The notes beneath the pieces are model-generated. The model ran no database searches and was not told where the DNA came from. It saw only the letters and a list, made by a program, of their open reading frames with translations. This document shows, one piece after another, positions 1-12,021 of a stretch of DNA of 64,000 nt (the stretch's first letter is position 1; each line of letters starts with the position of its first letter). This stretch comes from Petaurus breviceps papuanus (Eukaryota > Chordata > Mammalia > Diprotodontia > Petauridae): positions 47,036,787 through 47,100,786 of the forward strand of contig JAMXIF010000051.1 in assembly GCA_028583685.1 (NCBI GenBank), written 5' to 3'. A program made the translations under genes and the position numbers.

Positions 1-1721
<1,721 letters not shown>

Positions 1722-3350
1722 TAGTCGTATCAGGTCACAGTTCCACCAACAGTGAATTGGCATCCCAATTTGTCCACATCTCCTCTAACATTTGTTGCTT
1801 TCCCCTTCTATCTTGTTAGCCAGTCTAGTAGGTATAATATTATGACTCAGTATTCTTTTAATTTGCATTTATCTAATCAATAATGATTTAGAGCATTTTT
1901 CATATGATTATACATTGATATAATCATATGATTTTTCTACTCTTGTTATTTATGTAATCAATTGTGCTACTAGCTTTCCTTATGTTAAAGCATCCCTGTA
2001 CTCCTGTTATAAATCTCACTTGGTCATAATGTATAATCTTTGCAGTATATTGTTGTAAACGTCTATAATTTCTTTTTTGTTCTTCTTGGTTTTGGCATCT
2101 AATGAAAATCTAGGCAGTTTATATTTTTGTAAATATTCTTCCATTTTATCCAAATGCTTACATTTATTGGCATATAATTGGGTAAATAACTCTTCATAAT
2201 TACTTTGATTTCATCTTTATTAGTGATATAGTTACACTTTTCATTTTTAATACTAGTGATTTGGTTTTCTTTCTTTTTTAAATCATACTAAACAATGATT
2301 TATCTATTTTATTGTTTTTTTTCCATAAAACCCACTCCTAGTTTTATTTATCGGTATAATAGGGTTTTTACACTCAATTTTATTAATTTCACTTTTAATT
2401 TTTAGGATTTCTAATTTAGTGTTCACAATTTTCTAGTTTTTTATATTGCATATGTAGTTCATTGAGTGGCTCTTTCACTTTTTAATTGAAATAAACATTT
2501 ATAGATAAAAATTTTCTTCTGATTACTGCTTTTGCTGTATCCCATGGGTTTTGATATATTGTCTCTTTATTGTCATTTTCTTTATGAAATTATTGTTTCT
2601 ATGATTTGTTCTTTAACCCACTCATTCTTTAAGATTAGGTTGCTTAGTCTCCAAGTAGTTTAAATCTATGCTTCTGTGATCCCTTACTAGATATAATTTT
2701 TATTGCATTGTGATCTAAAATGAATGCTTTTAGCTATAAAATATTATGCCCTAATATATATGGTCAATCTTTGTAAAAGTATCATGAACCACTGAGAAAA
2801 AGGTTTATTCTTTTCTATTCCCATTCAGTTCCCTTCAGATATCTATCACATCTAGTTTATATAAAATTCTATTCACTTCCTAGACTTCTTTCTTATTTCT
2901 TTTTTTGGTTAGAGTTATCTGGTTCTGAGGCGGGGGAGATTAAAGTCCCCAATATTATAGTACTACTATCCATTTCTACCTATAATTCATTTAGCTTTTT
3001 AAAATCTAGATGCTAAAGTATTTGATTCATAAAGAATTAGTATTGATATTGTTTCACTGTCTACTGTACCTTTTATCAAAATGCAGTTACACTGTTTATC
3101 TCTTTTAATTAAATTTATTTTAGCTTTAACATTATCTGAGATCATAATTGCTGCCCCTGCTTTTTTCACAACTAATGCATAATAAATTCTATTCCAGCCC
3201 TTTATTTTAATTCTTTGTGTATCTCTTATTTTAAAACATGCTTCTTGTAAACAATATAATGTCAGATTCTGATTTTTAATCCATTCCACTACCCATTTCC
3301 ATTTTATAGTTCATCCCGCTAACATTCAAAATTTTACTAACTTGGATATT
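1722..3350 (-). mobile_element. L1 LINE ORF2 remnant, antisense
   Basis: Translating the minus strand at 3289-2999 gives an L1 endonuclease block: EWIKNQNLTLYCLQEACFK, then RIKIKGWNRI and KKAGAAIMISD, matching the L1 WI..Q..CLQET / GW / AGVAILIS pattern. Going down to 1722, the reverse-complement text follows human L1 ORF2 order, with the region around 2500-2700 matching the stretch between endonuclease and RT, and 1740-1920 matching the C-terminal end. It is shorter than an intact ORF2 (about 3.8 kb), so it is internally deleted as well as riddled with stops. The ACTB retrocopy abuts its 3' side. Confidence 0.8.
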
Positions 3351-3512
3351 CATTTTACATATACTTTTCGCCACCATTGGGGAGTTCATTAGCTAACTCT
3401 GGGAAACTAAGGAAACAAAGACAGGCTTTGATAAAGTGTCTCTGTGCAACCACCATATATTAAGGCTTTTAAATCAATCCAATGTGGCTTAATGAATTGG
3501 TGCTGACCTTAG
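3351..3512. other. Short unassigned stretch before the SINE pair
   Basis: AT-rich sequence between the L1 remnant and the SINE pair. No motif or repeat family was recognised. Confidence 0.4.
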
Positions 3513-3527
3513 AAGTAGCACCAGAGG

Positions 3528-3832
3528 GGTGGCCAGGTAGCACAGTGAGTAAGAGCACAGCCTCAGAGTCGGGATGACCTGTGATCGAATCCGGGCTCAG
3601 ACACTTAGCACCCACCCAGAAACACCTGGCCATGTAACCTTAAGCAAGTTACTTAACCCCAATTGCTTAGGGGTGGCCAGGTGGCTCAGTGAGTAAGAGC
3701 ACCGGCCCCAGAGTCGGGATGACGTGGGATCAAATCCAGTCTCAGATACTTACCACCACACCCAGAAATAACTGGCCATGTAACCTTGAGCAAGTTACTT
3801 AACCCCAATTTCTTTAAAAAAAAAAAAAAACA
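3528..3832 (+). mobile_element. Head-to-tail dimer of a tRNA-derived marsupial SINE
   Basis: There are two copies, about 3528-3669 and 3670-3832. Each starts GGGGTGGCCAGGT and has a tRNA-like head with a B-box-like ATCGAATCC/ATCAAATCC. Each ends ACTTAACCCCAATT. Only the second has an A-tail (about 14 A). The pair shares one TSD, AAGTAGCACC(A/G)GAGG at 3513-3527 and 3833-3847, with one mismatch. The copies differ at scattered sites, so they are separate source sequences or an old dimer. The good TSD and long A-tail suggest a relatively recent insertion. The family resembles the WSINE/WALLSI-type SINE; the name is uncertain. Confidence 0.85.
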
Positions 3833-3984
3833 AAGTAGCACCGGAGGAGAAGATGTTGATTGTGGGACAAAATCCTCTGACATAATAGATACATATTGTG
3901 CCTATTTCACCCACAAGAGACCTGGATAAGATTTGATTGAGTAAAACTCTCTGTTTTCTGAACACAGGTTATCTTTCCAAAAAG

Positions 3985-4138
3985 GCTATGGCTCTAGATT
4001 AAAATCTTAGCCTATACAATCTGCATAACCTTGAACAAATTACTTAGCTTCCCTGGGTCTTAGTTTCCTCTTCTGTAAAATAAGGGTGTTGGATTAAATG
4101 ATATCTGAAGTCTTTGAAATGACTGTACTAACCTATTA
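3985..4138 (+). mobile_element. MIR-type CORE-SINE
   Basis: Contains the CORE motif pattern (CCTTGAACAAATTACTTAGC, then TTAGTTTCCTCTTCTGTAAAA) followed by a GGATTAAATGATATCTGAAG tail typical of marsupial MIR-class SINEs. It is old and diverged. Confidence 0.7.
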
Positions 4139-4142
4139 TATA

Positions 4143-4600
4143 TGTTGGAGATTCCCTTCTTTCAGTGGAACAGGCCAGTCAATCAGAAGGACTTCTGAGA
4201 CCGATTGCTGCTTGACATATCAGTGATCCTTTGTGAGTGAACTCTAACTGAATTTGGAGATGCTTGGAGCTGCCAGAAACCACAGAGTCAGCCTTGACCA
4301 GCTCAGAAACAGCCTTGAGGAGCAACTACAGACTGAGACCTTGCTCAGGAATTTCTAAGCATTCTGCTCCCTGGCTTATTATATGTCTAAAGATGTTTTT
4401 TTTCAGTAACCCCCTCTCCCCATCTGAAAGCCTCTAGAAATTATTAATGTCTCACCCTTTTCCACTCCCCTTTTGAGCAACTGAGAACTCCTCTCTCTCT
4501 GCCCGTCCTGCTTCCTTACAAGCTCTTCTCTTGTAAATTCTTCTCATACAATAAATACTTTTATAATCTGTGATTAGAGCTTGAGATCTTTTGCTAACAG
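4143..4600 (+). mobile_element. Candidate solo LTR (fossil)
   Basis: The interval begins TGTTGGAG and ends TGCTAACA, imperfect short inverted ends of TG...CA type. Inside are a TATA-like TTATTATAT near 4376 and AATAAA near 4550, close to the 3' end, as in an LTR. No convincing TSD is visible at the flanks, so the boundaries are tentative. It could instead be an unrelated repeat with an AATAAA. Confidence 0.35.
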
Positions 4601-4754
4601 GTCCTTCTCAGCTCTAAAGTTATGATTTTGCAGGAAAAGTCACTTATCTTCTTCCTATTTTGTAACTCTGAAGGACCTAACCTCATGCCCACATTGAGAA
4701 ATTTGGACAGAGGTGTCAATCTGGGCTTTCACTTGAGAGATAATTAAGATTCTA
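4601..4754. other. SINE 3' scrap and unassigned sequence
   Basis: 4601-4640 (GGTCCTTCTCAGCTCTAAAG) resembles the 3' end of a MIR-type SINE. The rest was not recognised. Confidence 0.4.
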
Positions 4755-4930
4755 ATAGAAATAGTGGGGTACAGTGGAAACAATGAGAAATTTTGCATTT
4801 CAGGACCTATATTTGAACTTTTACTCTGTTCCTGCCTGTGTGTCCTGGGGCAAATCACTTTATCTTCCTAGGTTTCAATTAGAGGGTTGGGATCCCCTCC
4901 CCTCCAACTTAAAATTCTGTGATCTTAAAT
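4755..4930 (+). mobile_element. MIR-type CORE-SINE
   Basis: Reads GTACAGTGGAAACAATGAG, ..GGGCAAATCACTTTATC.., AATTAGAGGGTTGGGATCCC and AAATTCTGTGATCTTA. This is the head, CORE and tail order of the MIR-class SINEs that end in CTGTGATC. Confidence 0.7.
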
Positions 4931-4975
4931 ATCCTATCATCTTAACATTATATCTGGCTCTGAACATTAGTATTC

Positions 4976-5060
4976 TACAAATATTCAATTACTGTAACAA
5001 ACATCTATTGAGATCTACTCTGTTCAAGGTACCATGTTAAGTACCAGGCAAAGAGTAAGT
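4976..5060 (+). repeat. 5' fragment of an unnamed ancient ~1-kb repeat
   Basis: Matches the opening of a repeat seen repeatedly in this window, of the form CATTTATTAAGTGCCTACTATG followed by a CCAGGCACTGTGCTAAG-like block. I cannot name the family with confidence. Confidence 0.5.
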
Positions 5061-5090
5061 TTTCATAGTTGAAAAGAGTCAACTTAAGTA

Positions 5091-5111
5091 CCCCCCCCCC
5101 CCCCCCCCCCC
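5091..5111 (+). repeat. (C)21 homopolymer
   Basis: Twenty-one consecutive C residues, seen directly. Such a run is prone to length error in sequencing. Confidence 0.95.
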
Positions 5112-5394
5112 GAAACAAGCTATAACTGAGAATGAGACCTAAATTCCAGAGTGGTCTACTCCAGAAAAGTAGTGTTTTCAATCAAGATCCTATGGACAAT
5201 GAGAACAAATACTGCAACTGAGTCTATTTCATGAGGAGAAAGTTGATCTATTCCAGTTCTTTTCTCCTGCTTTCTCTTCTTCCCTCTCTAATCCATCCCC
5301 CATACAGCTGCTTCTAGAATAAAATGTAAGATTCCTCTGGCTGTGTCATCATCAGTCCAAAATGGACCAGAAGAGAAACAGGGAGTCCAATCAG

Positions 5395-5590
5395 AAAGTT
5401 AATGCTATAGTTTGGTCATGAAGTGGTGAGGCCTGCAACAAGGTGGCTACTTTCAGAAGAGAGAAGGGAAAGTATATGAGATTCTACAAAAGTAGAAACA
5501 GCAGAACTTGACAAAATATTGGATGTGTGGGGTGGGTGAAAGTGAGGAGTTGAGGATAACACCGAAGTTGAAAGCCTGGCTGATTAGTAG
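5395..5590 (+). repeat. 3' fragment of the unnamed ~1-kb repeat
   Basis: Phrases such as GGTGAGGCCTGCAACAAGGT, GGATGTGTGGGGTGGGTGA and GAGGAGTTGAGGATAACACC match the distal part of the same family whose 5' part appears at 32930 and 63565. Confidence 0.5.
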
Positions 5591-5974
5591 GTTTATTTCC
5601 TACCGTTGAGACCAACTTTCTATCTGCCTCACATTTCACATTTTCCTAGTTAAGAATGGTTGTTACTTATCCAAGAGAACAAAGCTAGTATGTGAGGTGG
5701 GATGTGAATGTAGGTCTTCTGATATTCCAATAGTCACTGCCAAAGTTATTGAATATTTATTCACCATCACAAATCACGCTGAGATTCAATAAATCATTAT
5801 CAGATATTAGCACCAAGGGAACTTTGTCCCAAAGAAAAGCAACTGTTAAAATGGTAGCGTGTACTCTCGAAATATATAATAGCTTGGTACATAGACCATC
5901 TGTAATATGTAGTGAAGAAACAATGGCTGACTTTTTGGATCGATATATTTTTAATGTATCATCCATTTGGATTT
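5591..5974. other. Mostly unassigned; SINE scrap near the start
   Basis: 5640-5740 vaguely resembles the antisense CORE of a MIR SINE (GAACAAAGCTAGTATGTGAG). The remainder shows no recognisable feature. The overlapping open frames on both strands here have no protein signature. Confidence 0.35.
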
Positions 5975-6185
5975 CCATAGAGTTTTCAGGTTTGCAAGGC
6001 ACTTCCCTCACCATAACAAGTATGGTTATATACATTTGATCAAAGAGGTAATTAAGGTTGTGAAAGGTGATGCGATTTGCCCAGGGTCACACAGATAATA
6101 AGATCTCAAAGTCGTTCTTAATCCCAGGACTCCTGACTCTAAGTTAACACTCTTTCCATTGGGCTATATTGTCTCTGACTTATAC
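5975..6185 (-). mobile_element. MIR-type CORE-SINE, antisense
   Basis: Reads TTTGCAAGGCAC.., ..GATTTGCCCAGGGTCACACA.. and ..ACTCCTGACTCTAAG, the reverse of a MIR-class element with the antisense CORE (TTGCCCAGGGTCACACAG). Confidence 0.75.
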
Positions 6186-6417
6186 TGATACATGTACATG
6201 GACAATTTCCCCTATATCTCCTATGAAAACATCTGGAAACTAAATAAATAGAATCAGGCAATTTTATATTTGGCCCATAATAATTTCATATCTGACCACA
6301 TAAATCCTCTGAAATGTGTTTCCCAACTATAAGCTGACAGCTTTTATTGTATTTTCTCCTTCTTGGAATTACTTTCAATAAATCTGTATTTGCCTATCTA
6401 TGTATATGATTCATTCT

Positions 6418-6530
6418 CCCAGTAGAATGTGAGCTCCCTGAGGTCAGGAATTTCTGTCTTTGTCCCCGCATACTCAGCACAGAGCCCAGTACATAGTAGG
6501 TGCCCTATAAAAGTTGGTCAAATTGCGTTT
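6418..6530 (+). mobile_element. L2/MIR3 3' end
   Basis: AATGTGAGCTCCCTGAGGTC..., GCACAGAGCCCAGTACATAG and TAGGTGCCCTATAAA match the conserved 3' end shared by L2 and MIR3. Confidence 0.75.
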
Positions 6531-6721
6531 GGTTTTTGATATTGAAAATTTTTAATATTTATTATATATTGCATATGGCATATGACCTTGATCATTGCAA
6601 TTCATTTTTCTAGAACACAAACTACCATTTCAACCAACTCCTTCCCTAGTAGAAAGATCCAGTCATTAAAGAGTCTGTCCCACTTCTAACATCTCTGCTG
6701 GACTTCAGGATATAAGTTAGT

Positions 6722-6960
6722 GAAATGCAACATGGTCTAATGGTTAGAGATATCTGTCCTTAAACCAAGAAGAATGGGGGCCAAGTCTGTTCTCTGACAT
6801 TCTTGATGTGTAACCTGAGGCAAAATATTTACCTTCTCAGGGTTCTAAGCAATTCTCTTAGGCTATATGTTGGAGCAGTAGGGCCAACTTGTTTTGGTAA
6901 AGGGAGTTTCCTCACCTGAGGGTTCCCTACATCCATAAAATCACAGATTCAGTTCCTCGC
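6722..6960 (+). mobile_element. tRNA-headed marsupial SINE (Ther/MIR class)
   Basis: Head ACATGGTCTAATGGTTAGAG, then a degraded CORE, then a tail GTTTCCTCACCTGAGGGTTC CCTACATCC with AATCACAGATTCAGTTCC. The same tail type recurs near 45990-46070. Confidence 0.65.
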
Positions 6961-7988
6961 TCCATTGGATTTTTAGTTACAGGTCATTCATTAGTACAGT
7001 TTTAGTTATTCTTTTGTATAAATATGTTGTAAGTGAAAAATAGAATTTCCCCTTAACCACATTTTCCCTCCTAGCATCAAAATCCATTGTTTATTCAACA
7101 TCCATTTGATGTGTTTCTTACAGTTCAGTTTTGGTGGGGGTGGGTTATCCTATAGATATAATATTCCAAACCTCTCTTTGTTCCCTTTAGGCTGGCCAGG
7201 CTTAAGCTTCACAGCCTTTAGGGTTACATTTATATTCAGAGATGTCAATGGTAAATAACTTTAACAGGATGGATCTCTTTAATCCTATCCTATATCTGAA
7301 AGTCATGTTCAGCTCCAGCTTCTTCCATCTCTAGAGAATCCAATTTCTCAAGGTTATGTGCCTGAAACTGAGAGGAAATTTCAAAGCCTAGAGTTCAAAG
7401 TTAAGTGTCAGATTCAAACAAATACCAAACAATCCAACCTAGAGCTGATTTGTGAGCCAATAAACACTAAGAAAATCCCTCTGGTGGATGCTGGTATAAT
7501 ATCTATGATTGTGGCTTAGCAAAGTCAAATCTTTCTTCTGAAGGGCTCAGGGCTTGTTAATTTTTTTTCCCAATAGTTTACAGAGCAGTTCACAATCTTC
7601 ATAATAGAGGTAACCAGGCACAAAAAAGTTCATTTGCATATATTTTAGACGAGCAAGCCTACAACTCAAGTAAATAAATTCAGTTATGAATCAGATCTCC
7701 ATTAACTTAGAACAATACGGTAAGAGCAAAGTGACATCCTGCTGGCCAAAGACACATGCTAATAAGTGATTGATCGGGCATAATAAGGAAAGGCAAGTTC
7801 TTCTAAACTGTTTTAAGTATTCTACAAAATCAAAACAATCTAAAAGATGCTGGAAAAAAAGATGAACTAAGTATGAACTTTCTCAGGACAATACTTATGA
7901 CAGGGATCAATTTGGACCTTGCTGGTTGCCCCTGCTGGTTTCTTAGATATGGTGTAAGCTTAAGGGAACTTTGAAATCCCTCGAATTC
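6961..7988. other. Unassigned AT-rich sequence
   Basis: About 1 kb in which I recognise no gene, RNA or repeat family. Confidence 0.4.
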
Positions 7989-8460
7989 TAGCTTCGTATT
8001 GTCGTCATTGCTTGTCCGTTGTTTTTGAAGAGGACCAATGATACCATGGGGCAATGTCTTGACTTGGGAATTAATTTGGATTTTAGTGAAGCAGAGTTGC
8101 ACAAAGTTATCAACCTCACTTTCTCTTCCAGCCAACAAAGTCCAGTGGCAAGATAAAAGTCAAGATGACTAATGATGACCCAGGATGCAATAGATAACCT
8201 TGCATCTTTGAGGTCTGAACGAGCTCTAAGGACTCTATAGCACCTGCTTCAGTCACCTTCATGGCCATTAGAACAAATTGTTTTCATATACCCATTGCAT
8301 AGGGGAAAGTCTTCACATAGTTGGGGTAGACATCCCCTCACTCACTGGTGGGTTTGAGGTCATTTGATTACCCTCAATATGGTTTAGCCCATCTGGTGAA
8401 ATGGTTTTTCTGGTATGTAGCTGCTGCACATTCTAGCTTAAGGGATTTATAAAAATAACC
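7989..8460 (-). repeat. Common marsupial interspersed repeat, possibly an RTE 3' part
   Basis: Phrases such as TTTTTGAAGAGGACCAATGA, CAAAGTCCAGTGGCAAGA, GATGACCCAGGATGCAAT and CACTGGTGGGTTTGAGGTCA belong to a high-copy marsupial repeat that I recognise but cannot name securely. The minus strand gives a short LINE-like peptide (NFVQLCFTKIQINSQVK), which is why I suspect an RTE 3' end. Confidence 0.45.
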
Positions 8461-8639
8461 ATATTTCATTTGTCCCTTCACAGCATATTTGATCAACTGT
8501 CTCAAACCCCCAAATTCCTCCCTGGATTTTAAGAAAATTATTGGGAGCTTAATATTACACCAAGTTCCTTTGATATCAATATGATGTAACTAGTAAAGTC
8601 AAGCCCTCTAACTGAGTCATGTTTCTATAAATAGACACC
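8461..8639. other. Unassigned
   Basis: No recognisable feature. Confidence 0.35.
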
Positions 8640-9050
8640 TCTAGAGTATTACGTTCAGTTCTGGGCACCACTTTTTAGGAAGGATATTGATATGATGAAG
8701 AGTGTCCTGAGAAGTCCATCCACGATGGTGACCTTCACATCATGGATAGATCACCATCATACCAATTCATGGGTAAATCAACTGAAGGAACTAGTAATGG
8801 TTGTCCAGAAGAAGACTAGACTGCCTTGGCTGTTTAAAGAACTTACTTATGAAAGGAGGAGGACCTGGGAACAATTGGTGGAAGTTTTTAAAAAGGAAAG
8901 GATAATATTAAAAGGGGATCTGCAAAGAGACAAAAAGTGGAAAAAATCCCAAAGAATTTTTATGACTATTTCTACCTTCCAGGACAGTGGACTCACGATT
9001 TTTTTTTTCAAACATCAGAGTGTACACAGAGCAGGTCTGTGCTGGAGGTG
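8640..9050 (+). mobile_element. L3/CR1-type LINE fragment
   Basis: GAGTATTACGTTCAGTTCTG GGCACCAC..., then AAGAGTGTCCTGAGAAG and GATGGTGACC, match the 3' ORF region of old L3/CR1-like LINEs. The later part is diverged and the frame broken. The 119-codon open frame here is not a host gene. Confidence 0.55.
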
Positions 9051-9600
9051 ACAATTTTGACTACATGAAGGGATTGAGTCTAAAGGCATTTGAAGGAGGG
9101 GAAAACTAACAAAGTCATGGAAACAAATCTCAGGTGTGGTTGCCCTCCAAAAGGTGTCTGAGAGAATATTAATAACCACAGCCCATTGACCATCTTTCAC
9201 ATTATATAAAATTTTATGAGAATAATCTATACTTAGATTAAGGCCATGCTTGATGACAATATTAGGAGGGAACAGGCAGACTTTTACAAAGAATATTGCA
9301 AAGCAGAGTACACCTTTGCCATCAAACAATTAACTAAAAGATGAAAAGACTATAAGATCTCCCTATGTGTAATATTATTGTTTGTTGACTATAAAAAAGC
9401 ATTTTATTCAGTAAAATAAATTGCTAGTCAAAGGCTGTCCTCCAACAAGGTTTCTCCAAGGTCTCAGAATTTTATTCAAGATTGCTTGAAAGGAACAAAA
9501 GAAATATATTTGTGGGGGGACATGGACAAAAATATTATACAAGATGAGCATATAATGTTAACAGGTTGTAATCTCCATTGTCAGAAGGAGTATCCATATT
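9051..9600 (+). mobile_element. RTE (Bov-B clade) LINE reverse-transcriptase fragment
   Basis: Short plus-strand translations give RT-like blocks in order: a NYRPI/SHI-like region near 9150-9220, EQADF, TFAIKQLTK, ISLCV, FVDYKKAF and QDCLKGTK. FVDYKKAFDSV is the catalytic-domain context of RTE reverse transcriptases (motif A). The fragment lacks the endonuclease and the C-terminus and is broken by stops and frameshifts. Confidence 0.65.
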
Positions 9601-9604
9601 GATA

Positions 9605-9722
9605 AAATCATTTGCATATTTCAGAATAAGGAAAAACCTTAACAATTAGAACAACCTGAAAATAGAAAAGACTGCTTAAGGAGCTGCTGGGTTATCCACC
9701 CCTTGGGGAAAGTAAAGGTAAG
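9605..9722 (+). mobile_element. L3/CR1-type LINE 3' fragment
   Basis: AATAAGGAAAAACCTTAACA followed by ATTAGAACAACCTGAAAATA resembles the AGGAAAAACTTCCTAACAAT-TAGAGCTGTCC block of L3/CR1. It may continue beyond the assembly gap. Confidence 0.5.
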
Positions 9723-9731
9723 ATGAGTCTT

Positions 9732-9732
<1 letters not shown>

Positions 9733-9774
<42 letters not shown>
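9733..9774 (+). repeat. (GA)n microsatellite running into an assembly gap
   Basis: About 21 GA units directly precede the N run, so the true array length is unknown. Confidence 0.95.
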
Positions 9775-9874
9775 NNNNNNNNNNNNNNNNNNNNNNNNNN
9801 NNNNNNNNNNNNNNNNNNNNNNNNNNNNNNNNNNNNNNNNNNNNNNNNNNNNNNNNNNNNNNNNNNNNNNNNNN
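9775..9874. other. Assembly gap of 100 N
   Basis: Exactly 100 N, a conventional unknown-length gap placed where a GA repeat stalls assembly. Confidence 0.98.
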
Positions 9875-10411
9875 TCAACTCTCTTGGAGCTCAAACCAGT
9901 TCATGAGCTGGTTGTTAAATTTTCCCTGTGAGCCTATGCACCTTGGAAATCAACAAATGCTTCATTTATCAATCAACAAATGCTGATTGTTTAGACTTTA
10001 AAAATCTTTATTTTTGAAGAAAATCTTAATAATGTACATTAAATATAGAAGTGCATCATGGGTACTTTTTTTTTCTTCTTCTGGAGAACCTGTAGTTAAA
10101 CCTTACCTTAAAGCCTGCCACTTTATGAGTTGGACTAGATGGCCTGAAGCACTTAATAAACTCCCATACCTAGTAAGTATTTAACTGGGTCTTGACTGAC
10201 TGATTGACTGAGGTTCTTTCAAATTCTGAATTACTGTGATTCTGTCAATCTAATCCACCCACCACTCTGTTGCTAAATCTGTATTTTTGATTCCTACTAC
10301 ATAAGACTATTTGTGGGCCATACTGGCAAGTTAGGATTCAGGTTATCACTTGTCAGAGAGCTCTTCCATGAAGGGATCAAGAGTCATAGAGCTCAGGACT
10401 CCTCATTAAGT
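9875..10411. other. L3/CR1 tail scraps and unassigned sequence
   Basis: 10125-10170 (TGAGTTGGACTAGATGGCCT) matches the common 3' tail of L3/CR1 or SINE repeats. The rest was not recognised. Confidence 0.4.
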
Positions 10412-10660
10412 TAGCAGTCAGATAGCACAATGGCTAGATTGCTGGGCCTAGAATTAGGAAAACCTGAATTCAAGTGCAGCCTCAGATACTTACTAGCTAT
10501 TTGGCCCTGAGCAAGTCACTTAACCCTGTTGGCTTGATTTCCCCATCTGCAAAATGAACAGGACAAGGAAATGGCAGATCACTAGACTATCTCTGCCAAG
10601 AAAAGCCCAAATGGGAATCCTGAAGAGTTGGACATAACAGAAACGATTGAACACAACGAG
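10412..10660 (+). mobile_element. MAR1-type CORE-SINE
   Basis: Ordered blocks: AGATAGCACAATGGCTAGAT (tRNA head), TGAATTCAAGTGCAGCCTCA, GAGCAAGTCACTTAACCCTG (CORE), ACAAGGAAATGGCAGATCAC, GCCAAGAAAAGCCCAAATGG, ending ATTGAACACAACGAG. Near full length. Confidence 0.9.
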
Positions 10661-10888
10661 CCTCCTTCCTAAGGAAGCAAGGAGGAATAAGAAGTAAGAA
10701 ATTAGCTCCTAAAATTCCAGGAAGAGAAATGATCAACTGGATCAGTGCCCCAACTACAGGGAAGGCCAGTATTTCCCAAACCAGTCCAACTTCCTCACTG
10801 AATCAGAAAGGAAGGAAGAAAAACACAACAGGGTTCTGTAGCAGAAGTAGGCCAAGCCAGGAAATGAATTCTGAAGAGAAGGGGAATG

Positions 10889-10940
10889 TTGTGTATATGT
10901 GTGAGTGTGTGTCTGTGTGCATGTGTGTGTTTGTGTACAT
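10889..10940 (+). repeat. Imperfect (TG)n
   Basis: TG-rich stretch with interruptions, seen directly. Confidence 0.85.
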
Positions 10941-10944
10941 AAAG

Positions 10945-11140
10945 GAGGCAGTGTGGGGTACAGTAGCCGTTAGTACTGGATTTGAATTCATTGGAAGCAA
11001 ATTCAAACCCCAGCTCCACCTCTTAATACCTTATAAAAGGACATGGGCAAGTATTTTGATATTCCTTGGCCTCAGTTTCCGAATCAGTAAGAAGAATGTT
11101 GATGACCTCGAAGTTCCCTTCCAGTACTAAATCTATGTTT
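10945..11140 (+). mobile_element. MIR-type CORE-SINE
   Basis: GGCAGTGTGGGGTACAGTAG, AAATTCAAACCCCAGCTCCA, CCTTGGCCTCAGTTTCC and a TTCCCTTCCAGTACTAAATC tail. Head, CORE and tail are in order. Confidence 0.8.
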
Positions 11141-11539
11141 CCATTTTCAAACTTCCAAATATTCAACCAAATTAAATTATTTTAAAAGGTGTTGGGAAGA
11201 AATTCACACATGGTAGGAACCGAATATATGAGTTATATAAAAATCCTATTCCTATAAAAGTAACAGGATGAGCTATTTCTTCTCTTTTAGGTTTTTTTTA
11301 ATGTTCTTTTTCATGGGAAGGGTACTACTGCCCTCTGGTGTTTGTGAAAACAGAGGCCTGTTAGAAAAGCCCTGTCCAGGCCTATAAAGGGAGAAATAAC
11401 TCCAGCTGAAACACATGTAAGTAATGCACCCAAAGGGCACCCAGGCTGTGACATTTGCCTGCTCAAAAAGCCTTAGGACTTCCAGGCCTTTCCTTCATCT
11501 CTGCTGCTAAACACACCTCCATATGTTATCCTCTCCCAT
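11141..11539. other. Unassigned
   Basis: No recognisable gene or repeat. Confidence 0.35.
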
Positions 11540-11650
11540 TAGTCTGGGAGCTCCTCAAGAGAAAAGATCATCTTGCTTTTCTGTGTCCCCAGGGCTTAGT
11601 ACTGTGCTTTGCACAGAGAAAGTACTTAATAAATGCTTTTTCATTCATTC
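11540..11650 (+). mobile_element. L2/MIR3 3' end
   Basis: GTCTGGGAGCTCCTCAAGAG, CCCCAGGGCTTAGTACTGTG and AAGTACTTAATAAATGCTTT fit the L2/MIR3 terminal consensus. Confidence 0.8.
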
Positions 11651-12021
11651 ATATAAAATACAACTCCCTCTTGCCTTGAGAAAAACCAACCAGTTAACAA
11701 AAACACTTTCTTAGGGGAAAAATAACATAAGATTGCCCAAGCTGGAAGCTGGCCCTTTCAACCCAGCTGAATTCATGCCAGCACATTTGTGAAGATGGTT
11801 AAAACTGGGGTGGAGGAGGATGGTTGCTTTTATGTTGTGCCTCAGTACCCCAGTGGACCATGGATCCTCTTGATGCCATACAGATAGCAGCCCATTCATA
11901 GTCACTCCCATCCATTTCCTGAGACAAATTCACCAATGGGAATCCAGCCAAGATGGGCAAGGGAGTTTCCTCATGCTCTCTTGACGTCAGAAGGCCACCT
12001 AAGCAACAAAAAGACCATTTG
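11651..12021. other. Unassigned
   Basis: No recognisable gene or repeat. Confidence 0.35.

Noticed and set aside
2999-3289. 96-codon minus-strand frame as an endonuclease gene
   Set aside because: It is the L1 ORF2 endonuclease remnant within a broken LINE.
9723-9986. Frames reading poly-Arg-Glu or poly-Ser-Leu
   Set aside because: They are translations of the (GA)n repeat and of N positions.
10412-10560. tRNA-like head of a SINE considered as a tRNA gene
   Set aside because: Only degenerate A- and B-box-like text is present, with no cloverleaf, and it continues directly into CORE-SINE sequence. The same applies to the other MAR1 and dimer SINE heads.
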